Source of the DNA: an uncultured Flavobacteriaceae bacterium
GTDB lineage: Bacteria > Bacteroidota > Bacteroidia > Flavobacteriales > Flavobacteriaceae
Direction: 5' to 3'
NCBI GenBank assembly: GCA_938029725.1
Contig: CALHGE010000010.1
Span: 62,001-126,000 of the forward strand
Length of the DNA stretch: 64,000 bases
Position 1 is the first letter of the stretch. Each line of letters begins with the position of its first letter. The notes below the pieces were generated by a model. It saw nothing but the letters and a program-made list of their open reading frames with translations. It was not told the origin of the DNA and did no database searches. This document shows positions 19,201-27,323 of the stretch, in pieces. The position numbers were made by a program, and so were the translations under genes.

Positions 19201-19734
19201 ATCGGTGTTTTCGGCGGATTGATGATCACCGGGTGGTCTTTCGTAATTATGATGACTATGATGGGTATTATATCCTTAGCGGGTATTGTAGTAAACAACG
19301 GCGTTGTGCTGCTTGATTACACCCAAATTCTAATAGATCGTAGAAAAGTAACATTAGATTTAAATGACAAAGATTTGCTTCCAATGAAAGATGCAACCGA
19401 GGTCATTATCAAAAGTGGTAAAGCAAGATTAAGACCCGTTATTCTTACTGCTATCACCACGGTACTAGGATTGATTCCGTTAGCTATCGGTTTGAACATT
19501 GATTTCTTCTCTCTCTTTACAGAATTTGATCCAAAAATTTATATGGGTGGTGACAATGTGGTTTTCTGGGGACCATTAGCATGGACCGTTATCTTCGGGT
19601 TAATTGTAGCAACCTTCTTGACCTTAATTATTGTACCGGTGCTATTTAATATTACCTATCGTATAAAGACCAGCGTAAGAAGTTGGAAAAAATCAGCCCC
19701 ACAATTAGGTGAAAAGCTGTTGATTGAAAATTAA
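16228..19734 (+). CDS. RND superfamily efflux permease (AcrB/HAE-like)
   Basis: This 1168-residue inner-membrane protein has the duplicated RND fold: a first helix near residues 25-42, a large periplasmic loop, six helices around 350-560, a second periplasmic loop and a final helix bundle from about 950. The helix-4 motif reads GMLVDNGIVVVEN, so the first of the two aspartates used for proton relay in AcrB is kept and the second is Asn. PREDFPEI and YPGNTAEDVE near the start are typical. A soluble loop and two extra hydrophobic segments around 510-560 lengthen the first half relative to AcrB. The pump would export hydrophobic or amphipathic compounds through the adaptor and TolC; the substrate is unknown. 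Confidence 0.93.
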   Translation: MSSKQKNNADKEFKPASWAIDNASVVYVMIAIFLWLGFQSYQAMPREDFPEIIQNIVYVSTPYPGNTAEDVERLITDPLEDKLKNISNVVKVTSTSQEDYSIITIEFDERLSLDQAKQKVKDEVDGEKASEDWPTFNNAKLEPNVFDLNLSESFPIMNVNFTGDYPVEKLKEFAEYMQDEIEDLQSIKEVGIRGAQDKEVEIAVDVYKMMAAKISFQDIIGAISNGNTTMSAGNLKSGDQRRTIRVLGEIKNPKELENFVVKSENGAAVYLKDVAKVTFTEKEKTTFAREYGESVVMLDIKKRSGSNMIDATTKIRELVKEAKDNYFPKDLNITIANDSSGRTLNQVDDLVNNIIFGIILVVTVLMFFLGFRNALFVGFAIPMSMFISFMVLSLLGYTLNTMILFGMIMGLGMLVDNGIVVVENVYRLMSEGMSRTEAAKKGIGEIAYPIIISTLTTVAAFVPLAFWPGIFGQFMKYFPITLSVVLGSSLFVAIFMNSMLVSQFMDIDEKELSKKALFRISAILGSFGLFILFFGGAMRGLGSVMLLTALLFWVYKYVIKKTATSFQNKAMVRFENWYERRIKHALRGGNVYWYFGITTLLLLAVFMLFGMSIGSGRTKIEFFPDNKPNEIYAYIEYPEGTSIEKTNELTKIIEKRVYAVANNPKYTDGEHNYLIESAVSQVGEGAGNPQTSSGSSAEMPHRGKVTVSMKEYKYREGRDTEQLRGEIQEALTGVYPGVGISVEKEANGPPAGYPINIELEGKDYTELIASAEDVRNFINTKNIDGIEELKIDVNKGKPSMQVIVDREKAGELGVSVGQVGQQLRRSLFGEKAGIYKVDGEDYDINVRFNEDIRYNKSALFNQNITFRDPASGKIKEVPVSAVASQRNSSGFSSIKHKNKKRVVTIYSQLKPGFSDAGVIVAEIQKEMAFYKGLPDDIKLDFTGQIEEQNKQMVFLVGAFFGGLALIMLILIFQFGGISKPLIIMIAIFLSFIGVFGGLMITGWSFVIMMTMMGIISLAGIVVNNGVVLLDYTQILIDRRKVTLDLNDKDLLPMKDATEVIIKSGKARLRPVILTAITTVLGLIPLAIGLNIDFFSLFTEFDPKIYMGGDNVVFWGPLAWTVIFGLIVATFLTLIIVPVLFNITYRIKTSVRSWKKSAPQLGEKLLIEN

Positions 19735-19781
19735 TCCAAAAACGGGTACGTTAAATTAATTTTAAATAAAATTAGATTGTT

Positions 19782-19814
19782 AAGAGCTTGAATATGTATT
19801 CAAGCTCTTTTTTT
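19782..19814 (+). terminator. Rho-independent terminator of the efflux operon
   Basis: A 13-bp perfect stem (arms 19782-19794 and 19797-19809) with a two-base apex is followed by a run of seven T. It ends the RND operon and abuts the stop codon of the convergent DUF4184 gene. Confidence 0.85.
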
Positions 19815-20550
19815 ATGCTGTTCTGTAAGCGCTTCTTTTTTGTTTTTGATCATCAATAAAAGATGCGATACTTAAGCCAATCATGAAGCCACCAATACAC
19901 ACAACTAAAAACTCTCCTAAATCAAAATAGGTTTCTACATTCCACCGAAAATAACATACAAAACAAACCCCCATTAATACAATGCACCAATAGGTAAATT
20001 GACGTTTTATAGTAGTCTGATAATTGGTTTTAGTTCTTGGTAGTTTACGAATAAAAAGAAGAATAGAAATCGCCCCTAAAGCAGTAAATCCATATTGAAA
20101 TATATCGTACAGCGGTATAAAGTTTATGGTCGTTCTTAAAACGGGTAGTACACCAACAAAATAGCCATCATCATGAGTAAACGCATCCCATGCGATATGG
20201 CTCATATTACCCACAAGAATCGAGTACAAGACCTTTATGTAATTTGATTTAAAAAAAGTAATAAAATCGAAACTGCTAAAAGGCTTAAATCGACACCTAA
20301 AATATAGTGGCAGGTTTGATATCATGGCATCTCGAATGCAAAGATGATAAAAGAAAATAAAAGCTAGTGCTATAGGTATATTAAACCAAAACATGCCAGC
20401 AATGGTATGCCCGTGTATTCCCTGGCCACTTAAACGCATGAAAAATTCAAAATCAGGAACCATACTTCCCATGATTAAACCAGAAGCTGAGAAAATCTGT
20501 AGCCTTAGTAAGGGCAATATGATTGCCGGATGTGAAGCGGTAAAGGGCAT
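19813..20550 (-). CDS. DUF4184 family membrane protein
   Basis: The protein has 245 residues. It opens with MPFTASHPAIILPLLR and then GSMVPDFEFFMRL, the hallmark N-terminus of DUF4184, and later has SHIAWDAFTHDDGYF. The His and Asp residues in SHPA, PDFE and HIAWDAFTHDD recall the metal-binding pattern of membrane-bound metal-dependent hydrolases such as YdjM, but activity is unproven. Five to six transmembrane helices are visible in the remainder. Single gene, convergent with the efflux operon. The 285-base region upstream is shared with the divergent aspS promoter. Confidence 0.9.
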   Translation of the reverse strand: MPFTASHPAIILPLLRLQIFSASGLIMGSMVPDFEFFMRLSGQGIHGHTIAGMFWFNIPIALAFIFFYHLCIRDAMISNLPLYFRCRFKPFSSFDFITFFKSNYIKVLYSILVGNMSHIAWDAFTHDDGYFVGVLPVLRTTINFIPLYDIFQYGFTALGAISILLFIRKLPRTKTNYQTTIKRQFTYWCIVLMGVCFVCYFRWNVETYFDLGEFLVVCIGGFMIGLSIASFIDDQKQKRSAYRTA

Positions 20551-20809
20551 AGGTAGACTAAAAATTTAAAAGACAATTTGCCTATGGCTTAATAGCCAAA
20601 TGTAAGAACAAGCTGCTAAGTTTATTTAACGTGTATTGCCCTACTTTTAGTATCTGTTTATTACAATTACTTTACGCCTACAACTTGAAATTAAAAAGAT
20701 CTCCTTTTTAGAAAATTGTTTTTCTTGAAGCCTTAATGCGCCATTTTACTCCAATCAACTATCAGCTTAATTATTGATCTGAATACCTAGTACACTAATA
20801 AATACTTCT

Positions 20810-20817
20810 TAAATTTG
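20810..20817 (+). promoter_or_regulatory. Promoter -7 box of aspS
   Basis: TAAATTTG fits the TAnnTTTG consensus and lies 18 bases before the aspS ATG, so the leader would be about a dozen bases. A TTG-type -33 element is not clear. Confidence 0.5.
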
Positions 20818-20835
20818 TGACTTTAAATATACCCT

Positions 20836-22584
20836 ATGTACCGAAGTCATAATTGTGGAGAATTACGCGAGTCTAATATCAGTCAAAAAGTTACCCTTTC
20901 AGGCTGGGTACATAAAACCCGAGACAAAGGTTTCGTAGCTTGGGTAGACCTTCGTGACCGTTATGGCATTACACAATTGGTTTTTGACGAAGATCGTACC
21001 TCCGCTACATTATTAGAGCAAGCTAGAAGTTTAGGCCGTGAGTTTGTAGTTCAGATCAATGGCGAAGTAATTGAAAGAGCGTCAAAAAATCCAAATATCG
21101 CTACGGGTACCATAGAGGTTCTGGTGGAAGAAGTTATTGTTTTAAATGAATCTAAAACGCCCCCATTTACTATTGAAAATGAGACTGATGGTGGTGAAGA
21201 TATTCGGATGAAGTATCGGTATTTAGATATCCGAAGAAACCCTGTAAAAGACAACCTGATCTTTCGAAGCAAAGTTTCGATGGAAGTGCGAAAATATCTT
21301 TCTGATGAAGGTTTTATAGAAGTTGAAACTCCATATTTAATCAAATCTACGCCCGAAGGCGCTCGTGATTTTGTAGTACCAAGTCGTATGAATGAAGGGC
21401 AGTTTTATGCCCTTCCACAATCACCTCAAACCTTTAAGCAATTGCTAATGGTAGGTGGCTTAGATAAATATTTTCAGATCGTAAAATGTTTCAGAGATGA
21501 AGATTTACGTGCAGACAGGCAGCCTGAATTCACACAGATAGATTGTGAAATGGCCTTTGTAGAACAAGAAGATATTCTAAAGGCTTTTGAAGGCTTAACA
21601 AAACATTTATTAAAAGAAATCAAGGGGGTTGACATCGAATCTTTTCCAAGAATGACTTATGATGAAGCCATGAAACGGTATGGAAATGACAAACCTGACA
21701 TTCGCTTTGGAATGGAATTCGGTGAGCTGAATGACCTTGCACAACACAAAGATTTCAATGTGTTTAATTCTGCAGAATTAGTAGTTGGCATCGCTATACC
21801 AGGAGGAAATTCATATACTAGAAAAGAAATTGATAAACTTACTGATTGGGTAAAACGCCCGCAAGTTGGCGCTTTAGGAATGGTCTATTCAAGATGCAAT
21901 GATGACGGTAGCTTTAAGTCATCAGTAGACAAATTCTATGACCAAGAAGATTTAGCCAAATGGGCTGAAGTAACTGGCGCCAAAGCAGGTGATTTAATCT
22001 GTGTACTTTCAGGCGACAAAAATAAAGTAAGAGCACAACTAAGTGCCTTACGCATGGAATTAGCAACCCGATTAGGTCTTAGAAAGCCAGAAGAGTTCGC
22101 ACCATTATGGGTGATAGATTTCCCGCTCTTAGAATTAGATGAAGAAACCGGACATTATCACGCCATGCATCATCCGTTTACTTCACCAAAACCAGGGCAA
22201 CTAGCATTGTTAGATTCTGACCCAGGTGCTGTACGGGCCAACGCCTATGATTTGGTATTGAACGGAAATGAAATTGGCGGAGGTTCTATTCGTATTCATG
22301 ATAGAGATACTCAAGCTACAATGTTTAAGCATTTAGGGTTTAGCCCCGAAGAAGCCAAAGCACAATTCGGTTTTCTTATGGATGCCTTTCAATACGGCGC
22401 ACCACCACACGGGGGTATCGCTTTTGGTTTAGATCGCTTGGTAGCCATTCTTGGAGGACAAGAAACCATTCGTGATTTTATCGCCTTCCCTAAAAATAAT
22501 AGTGGACGTGATGTGATGATTGATGCCCCTGCCCCTATTGATGATGCACAATTGAAAGAACTTAGTCTAAAATTAGACCTATAA
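20836..22584 (+). CDS. aspS: Aspartyl-tRNA synthetase
   Basis: The protein has 582 residues, the standard length of bacterial-type AspRS. An N-terminal OB-fold anticodon-binding domain ([20 protein letters not shown]) is followed by the class II catalytic core with motif 2 ([18 protein letters not shown]) and motif 3 ([16 protein letters not shown]). The bacterial GAD insertion domain lies at about 290-420. The enzyme charges tRNA-Asp with aspartate in the cytoplasm. Whether it is discriminating or also charges tRNA-Asn cannot be decided here. It is transcribed alone, with its own promoter and terminator. Confidence 0.97.
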   Translation: MYRSHNCGELRESNISQKVTLSGWVHKTRDKGFVAWVDLRDRYGITQLVFDEDRTSATLLEQARSLGREFVVQINGEVIERASKNPNIATGTIEVLVEEVIVLNESKTPPFTIENETDGGEDIRMKYRYLDIRRNPVKDNLIFRSKVSMEVRKYLSDEGFIEVETPYLIKSTPEGARDFVVPSRMNEGQFYALPQSPQTFKQLLMVGGLDKYFQIVKCFRDEDLRADRQPEFTQIDCEMAFVEQEDILKAFEGLTKHLLKEIKGVDIESFPRMTYDEAMKRYGNDKPDIRFGMEFGELNDLAQHKDFNVFNSAELVVGIAIPGGNSYTRKEIDKLTDWVKRPQVGALGMVYSRCNDDGSFKSSVDKFYDQEDLAKWAEVTGAKAGDLICVLSGDKNKVRAQLSALRMELATRLGLRKPEEFAPLWVIDFPLLELDEETGHYHAMHHPFTSPKPGQLALLDSDPGAVRANAYDLVLNGNEIGGGSIRIHDRDTQATMFKHLGFSPEEAKAQFGFLMDAFQYGAPPHGGIAFGLDRLVAILGGQETIRDFIAFPKNNSGRDVMIDAPAPIDDAQLKELSLKLDL

Positions 22585-22605
22585 ATTATAACAGTTATCA
22601 CAATT

Positions 22606-22633
22606 AAAAATCCTGCTTTAGGCAGGATTTTTT
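22606..22633 (+). terminator. Rho-independent terminator of aspS
   Basis: An 11-bp perfect stem (22606-22616 with 22622-22632) around a five-base loop has a core TCCTGC/GCAGGA followed by a T-run. It starts 22 bases after the aspS stop codon. Confidence 0.8.
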
Positions 22634-22648
22634 GATTAGCTTTAATTC

Positions 22649-23302
22649 ATGAAGATACTTCTTCTTGGGGCCACAGGTAGAACAGGAAAGCACATTGTAA
22701 ATTATGCGCTTAGTTTAGAGTATAAAGTAAATTGCCTTGTTCGATATCCAGAAAAGTTAGTGGCTCAAGATGGATTAACTATTTTTAAAGGAAATCCCAT
22801 CAATAAAACTGATTTAGAAAAAGCCCTTCAAGGTTGTTCTTCAATTATAAGTGTTTTAAATATATCAAGAACTTCAGACTTTCCTTGGTCAAAATTAAGA
22901 ACTCCTAAAAATTACCTTTCAGAGGTAATGAAAAATGTTATTGAGCAAACCAAAAACGCAACTATATCACGAATTGTAATTTGCTCTGCTTGGGGCCTAA
23001 TAGAAACGAGAAAAGACATTCCATTTTGGTTTCGATGGACTATTGATTACAGCAACATCAAACACGCTTATATAGATCATGAAAAACAAGAACAGTTATT
23101 AGAAAACTCAAGCCTAGATTATACGATTATCAGACCGACGGGGCTCTTAAATGGAAATAAAAACCATAAGGTAAAAGAAAGTTATGATAATATACCTAAA
23201 CCGAGTTTGACGATTAACCGAAAAACTCTTGCTAAATTTATGGTTGATTCAATTGAAAATGACACCTTAATTAAATCAAAACTAACACTTTCAAAAGCAT
23301 GA
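22649..23302 (+). CDS. NAD(P)H-binding atypical short-chain dehydrogenase-like protein
   Basis: The protein has 217 residues with a Rossmann start ILLLGATGRTGKHIVNYAL, the GATGxxG pattern of the NAD(P)H-binding NmrA/atypical SDR family. Later VICSAWGLIETRKD and LDYTIIRPTGLLNGN fit the middle and C-terminal signatures of that group. The classical YxxxK catalytic pair is not evident, so it may be a nucleotide sensor or a reductase of unknown substrate. It is followed four bases downstream by the next gene, and both are more AT-rich than their neighbours. Confidence 0.82.
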   Translation: MKILLLGATGRTGKHIVNYALSLEYKVNCLVRYPEKLVAQDGLTIFKGNPINKTDLEKALQGCSSIISVLNISRTSDFPWSKLRTPKNYLSEVMKNVIEQTKNATISRIVICSAWGLIETRKDIPFWFRWTIDYSNIKHAYIDHEKQEQLLENSSLDYTIIRPTGLLNGNKNHKVKESYDNIPKPSLTINRKTLAKFMVDSIENDTLIKSKLTLSKA

Positions 23303-23306
23303 AGAA

Positions 23307-23885
23307 ATGGTTGTAAATTGGAAGAAAGCAGGAAGAATTATATGTATTTCTTTGGGCATAATTGCACTAACTCTAGGAGCACTTTACACATATGCTTGGT
23401 ATACTTTTAATAAAAAATATGTTCCTTCAGAGAGAGAATATAAAACTCGTGTAGCATATATTGATTTACAAAAAGCTTTATTTACTGATGGTTTTGCTGT
23501 TTGTGATAGCACAGACATTATAGATTATTACAACACTGCAAAAGGAGATTCTAATAGTAGAAGAACGCAGTACAGTTCTAATAAAAATGGTTTGCGAAAT
23601 GAGGTTTTGTCTAAATATGTCAATAAAAATTACGATGATGCTGGCTATTTGAATTTTAGATTCATTGTGAATTGTAAAGGGGAAGCTGGAGCCTATGTAA
23701 TTCATGAAAATGATTTAGACTTAAAATCTAAAAAATTTAATGCCGATTTAGTAAATCAACTTTTAAATATTACTGTTTCATTAAAAAAGTGGAAACCAAA
23801 CTTTTTGCGGGGTAATGAACGAGATTCATATATGTATATCTCATATCGAATAGAAAATGGAGAGATCACTGAAATACTGCCTTAG
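23307..23885 (+). CDS. Membrane-anchored protein with TonB C-terminal-like domain
   Basis: The protein has 192 residues. One transmembrane segment at about residues 9-31 (ICISLGIIALTLGALYTYAW) is followed by a periplasmic part. From about residue 113 the pattern GYLNFRFIVNCKGEAGAY, then LKKWKPN, then SYRIENGEI resembles the fold pattern of TonB C-terminal domains (start strand, G-rich turn, WKP motif, last strand). There is no proline-rich linker, so it is unlikely to be a classical TonB energy transducer. Its 3' end overlaps the next gene by 29 bases. Confidence 0.6.
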   Translation: MVVNWKKAGRIICISLGIIALTLGALYTYAWYTFNKKYVPSEREYKTRVAYIDLQKALFTDGFAVCDSTDIIDYYNTAKGDSNSRRTQYSSNKNGLRNEVLSKYVNKNYDDAGYLNFRFIVNCKGEAGAYVIHENDLDLKSKKFNADLVNQLLNITVSLKKWKPNFLRGNERDSYMYISYRIENGEITEILP

Positions 23886-24660
23886 TTTAATCTTATTAGT
23901 TCTTTTTATTTCATGTCAAACAAGAAATGAAAAAGTTCAAGATGCTTATGACTTCGGATTTAAATTTTACCAAGGTTCACCAAGGCATATGAATGCGTTT
24001 GCTTATGCTTTAGAATTAGATTCTACAAAAGCAGAGACCTATAGAGAACTTTCTGTCACTTACTTAAAAAGAGGGCTTCCTCATAAATGGATGAATTGGT
24101 ATAACGGCGCTGTAAAACATGACCCGGAAACTTGGCAGCCCTGGCGTGGTTACCTCTATCTATGGTTCTATCGTGACTACAAAAAAGCTATTGCTGATTT
24201 TGATGCCTCCGATACACTTACCCCGTATATCGACCACCCACAGGGACATAGTGTAGATTTCTGGCGGGGCATTGCGTATTTAGGTCTTAAAGATTATGAT
24301 AATTCAATTGCTTATTGGGACAAGCACATTGCCAAAGAAACCGAAGAAAGCGGTGAAGATTGGGTTGAATTAGAAGCTTTCTTATATCGTGGTATTGCCT
24401 ATTACGAATCAGGAAATTCTGAAAAAGCATTGGAGAATTTCGATAAAGTTATTCAGTACTTTAAGCAATCGGCTGACGCAAAATACTATAAAGCCATGAT
24501 TTTCAAAGTCACTGACAGAACTAAGGAGGCAACTCTGCTGCTTGAAGACGCCATCGTAGATTTCAATGGTGGTTTTTACAATAACCGACCCTATGTTGAA
24601 AGCCTACGCCAAATTTATATGGAAGATTTAGAAGGTTTGAAAAAATCCCTTGTGGAGTAA
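23857..24660 (+). CDS. TPR-repeat lipoprotein
   Basis: The protein has 267 residues with a lipoprotein signal (SLILLVLFISCQTR, Cys near residue 20). The mature part contains several tetratricopeptide-like helical pairs, for example AETYRELSVTYLKRGLPHKW near 61, DFWRGIAYLGLKDYDNSIAYW near 131 and AFLYRGIAYYESGNSEKALE near 171. TPR proteins usually serve as protein-binding scaffolds; no enzymatic domain is present. The start overlaps the preceding gene by 29 bases, suggesting coupled translation. Confidence 0.8.
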   Translation: MERSLKYCLSLILLVLFISCQTRNEKVQDAYDFGFKFYQGSPRHMNAFAYALELDSTKAETYRELSVTYLKRGLPHKWMNWYNGAVKHDPETWQPWRGYLYLWFYRDYKKAIADFDASDTLTPYIDHPQGHSVDFWRGIAYLGLKDYDNSIAYWDKHIAKETEESGEDWVELEAFLYRGIAYYESGNSEKALENFDKVIQYFKQSADAKYYKAMIFKVTDRTKEATLLLEDAIVDFNGGFYNNRPYVESLRQIYMEDLEGLKKSLVE

Positions 24661-24713
24661 GAGGAAAAGTTACACCTTCATTTTTATTACTTTTAGAAAA
24701 GCAAACTCATTAT

Positions 24714-26498
24714 ATGCCAACCACAATACAAAAACTCTTTACAAAATTCTTAAAGTGGCGGTATAAAAATATCTCCAATAAGACTTTTACGCATATTTTG
24801 GCTGTAGCTGTTGGACTTTTAGCTGGTTTAGCTTCAGTAACGCTTAAAAACCTTACCTTTTTCATACAATCATCTGTAGCGAATGGCATTGCCTTTTCAA
24901 GCAACCAGCTATATTTCATTTTGCCGATAATCGGACTTGCTTTGGTATTTCTCTACGTCAAGTTTGTGCATAAAGAAAAACTAGAACATGCGGTTTCCTC
25001 CATCTTATTCGCCTTAAGCAAAAAGAAAGGTATTATCGATTTGAAAAAAATCTACACCCCTTTAATAACTGCTCCCCTTACCGTTGGTTTCGGGGGGTCT
25101 GTTGGGCTTTTAGGACCAGCTGTTTCCTCAGGTTCTGCAATAAGTTCAAATCTAGGACGGGTACTTCATTTGAATTCTAAAACACGTTCTTTACTCATTG
25201 CCTGTGCCTCTGCTGGTGCTGTGGCTTCTATATTTCAATCACCTATTGCCGCCATTATATTTGCTGTCGAAATCTTTAGTATCGATTTCGCCATGCTCTC
25301 TGTAATGCCACTTTTATTAGCCTCTGTTTCCGGGGTCCTCACCTCCTATTTTTTTCTGGGTAATGAGGTGCTTTTTGATTTTAGACTTACTGATAATTTT
25401 GAAGTAAAAGACACCTTATTCTATATTTTATTAGGTGTTGGAACTGCAGTTGCCTCGATCTATTTCACCAAAATGTACTTCCGAATTTTGAAATTATTCG
25501 AACCCTTGAAGAGTCCGAAATACAAACTGCTGGTTGGCGGCCTAGCCATAGGAATCATGCTTTATTTTATACCCCCTTTATATGGCGAGGGCTTTAGTTT
25601 CATTAGTGATTTACTAGACGGAAATCACCTATCGGCTCTCGGATCTACTCCATTTGATGACTACCTAAGCAATATTTGGGTGGTAATTGCGCTCTTATTT
25701 GGTATCACGGTGTTCAAGGCAATTGCCATGACCACAACCTTTGCAGCAGGCGGAGCAGGTGGAATTTTCATACCCACTATGGTAATGGGAAGTGCTTTAG
25801 GAAACGTCGTCGCAAAAGTTATCAATAATTTAGGCTTAGGTTTTGCAGTATCAGAAAGTAATTTCACCCTAATCGGAATGGCCGGATTAATTGCAGGTGT
25901 GCTACATGCCCCTTTAACGGCAATATTCTTAATTGCAGAAATAACAGGTGGTTATGAGTTATTTGTGCCTTTAATGATAACAGCTGCTATATCTTATCTC
26001 ATCACAAAAAACACTTTAGACTATACTATTTACACAAGAAAATTAGCTGAAGAGGGCGCTTTATTAACGCATGATAAAGATGAAAACGTATTAACGGTCA
26101 TGCAGCTAGATGACGTAATAGAACAAGATTTTAAAACGGTAACACCAAGTATGTTTTTAGGAGAAATGCTGCATGAAGCGGTTTCTCAATCTACGCGAAA
26201 TATTTTTCCAGTAATAGATGAAAATGAGGCTTTAGTGGGCATTGTTTTATTAGATGACATACGAGAGTTTATGTTTGAGACCAACTTATACAGAACCACA
26301 ACCGTTTCAACATTTATGCATTCGGCTCCTGAATATATTTTTCATGGAAGCGACAGCATGCAGCAGGTCATGAAAAAATTTCAAGATAGCAGCGCATGGA
26401 ACCTACCCGTTATTAAGGACGGCAAGTATTATGGCTTTGTTTCAAAATCAAAACTATTAACTGCCTATCGCAGAGAATTGATTAATTTTACGCAGTAA
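24714..26498 (+). CDS. ClC family chloride channel/antiporter with CBS domains
   Basis: The 594-residue protein has a ClC membrane core (about residues 15-445) and two CBS domains (about 460-530 and 535-590). ClC signatures include GFGGSVGLLGPAV near 125-137, FQSPIAAIIFAVEIFS, and GGAGGIFIPTMVMGSALGN near 345. In most ClC proteins the selectivity motif has Glu as the extracellular gate (GREGP or GLEAP); here codon 133 is Leu (GLLGP), which should remove proton-coupled gating and favour a channel or uncoupled mode. The CBS pair may sense nucleotides or ionic strength. It is transcribed with neighbours on the plus strand. Anion specificity is not known. Confidence 0.93.
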   Translation: MPTTIQKLFTKFLKWRYKNISNKTFTHILAVAVGLLAGLASVTLKNLTFFIQSSVANGIAFSSNQLYFILPIIGLALVFLYVKFVHKEKLEHAVSSILFALSKKKGIIDLKKIYTPLITAPLTVGFGGSVGLLGPAVSSGSAISSNLGRVLHLNSKTRSLLIACASAGAVASIFQSPIAAIIFAVEIFSIDFAMLSVMPLLLASVSGVLTSYFFLGNEVLFDFRLTDNFEVKDTLFYILLGVGTAVASIYFTKMYFRILKLFEPLKSPKYKLLVGGLAIGIMLYFIPPLYGEGFSFISDLLDGNHLSALGSTPFDDYLSNIWVVIALLFGITVFKAIAMTTTFAAGGAGGIFIPTMVMGSALGNVVAKVINNLGLGFAVSESNFTLIGMAGLIAGVLHAPLTAIFLIAEITGGYELFVPLMITAAISYLITKNTLDYTIYTRKLAEEGALLTHDKDENVLTVMQLDDVIEQDFKTVTPSMFLGEMLHEAVSQSTRNIFPVIDENEALVGIVLLDDIREFMFETNLYRTTTVSTFMHSAPEYIFHGSDSMQQVMKKFQDSSAWNLPVIKDGKYYGFVSKSKLLTAYRRELINFTQ

Positions 26499-26550
26499 TT
26501 TAAAGCCTAAAGAAAAGAGACTAATCTATTCTCGCTATTCTATTTTCAAA

Positions 26551-26802
26551 ATGAGATACCTTATACTTCTTATTACAATTATATCTTCAGCATTGATTAT
26601 TTATGGCTTCAATTTAGAAGACACCCAAGAAGCACTTGCCAACAAATATATTGGTTCAGGAACCTTGGCTCTTTTCTTTATCGCCATGCCCCTTTTTCTT
26701 TATAAAGAAAGCAAAGGCAAAAAGTTTAAAGACTATATGCTTACCGATGAGAGTGTTCGAAAAATGCAAGGTAGAGAACCTAAGAAGACAGAAGAATCTT
26801 AA
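26551..26802 (+). CDS. Small two-helix membrane protein
   Basis: The protein has 83 residues with two hydrophobic helices (about 2-20 and 37-53) and a short charged tail (KGKKFKDYMLTDESVRKMQ). This layout recurs as a conserved hypothetical protein in Flavobacteriaceae. No function can be assigned. The stop overlaps the convergent tadA stop region by four bases. Confidence 0.65.
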   Translation: MRYLILLITIISSALIIYGFNLEDTQEALANKYIGSGTLALFFIAMPLFLYKESKGKKFKDYMLTDESVRKMQGREPKKTEES

Positions 26803-27248
26803 TTTAGATTCCGTTTTTGGACAAAAAATCTCTTGAGCAGTTCAGAAGCTTCATCTTTTAAAACACCGCTTACAATTTTAGTCTTTGGATGTAATTTTGC
26901 GCCCATCGCACCACAACCCCTTTTCTGATCCTCTGCAGCATAAACTATTTTAGAAATTTGGCTCCAAAATAAGGCTCCAGCGCACATTTGGCAAGGCTCT
27001 AAAGTAACGTACATCGTACAATCTTTAAGGTATTTGCCGCCGAGAAAATTCGCTGCTGCCGTAATCGCCTGCATTTCAGCATGAGCAGTAACATCATTCA
27101 ATTGCTCTGTAAGGTTATGCGCCCGGGCAATGATACGGTCTTGAACCACTACAATAGCACCAATAGGCACTTCTCCCTTTTCAAAAGCAACCTCAGCCTC
27201 TTGCAAGGCTTTTTTCATAAAATACGTATCGTCGTAGGGTAAAACCAT
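26799..27248 (-). CDS. tadA: tRNA-specific adenosine deaminase (TadA-type nucleoside deaminase)
   Basis: The protein has 149 residues, normal for TadA. The zinc and catalytic motifs are complete: TAHAEMQAI (His zinc ligand and Glu proton shuttle) near residue 54, and EPCQMCAGAL with two Cys zinc ligands near 84-94. TadA converts A34 of tRNA-Arg(ACG) to inosine in the cytoplasm, an essential decoding function. A guanine deaminase is an alternative, but the overall pattern (WSQISKIVYAAED, RGCGAMG) fits TadA. It is divergent from dxs. Confidence 0.9.
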   Translation of the reverse strand: MVLPYDDTYFMKKALQEAEVAFEKGEVPIGAIVVVQDRIIARAHNLTEQLNDVTAHAEMQAITAAANFLGGKYLKDCTMYVTLEPCQMCAGALFWSQISKIVYAAEDQKRGCGAMGAKLHPKTKIVSGVLKDEASELLKRFFVQKRNLN

Positions 27249-27306
27249 AGCTGTAAAAATACAACTTTAAGCTAATCTGTAGCACCCTGCAAAACCGAAT
27301 TTACCT

Positions 27307-27314
27307 TACATTTG
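27307..27314 (+). promoter_or_regulatory. Promoter -7 box of dxs
   Basis: TACATTTG matches TAnnTTTG and ends nine bases before the ATG at 27324, which would make the dxs transcript nearly leaderless. It also argues against translation from the in-frame TTG at 27312, which lies inside this box. Confidence 0.5.
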
Positions 27315-27323
27315 TGTCTTGTT

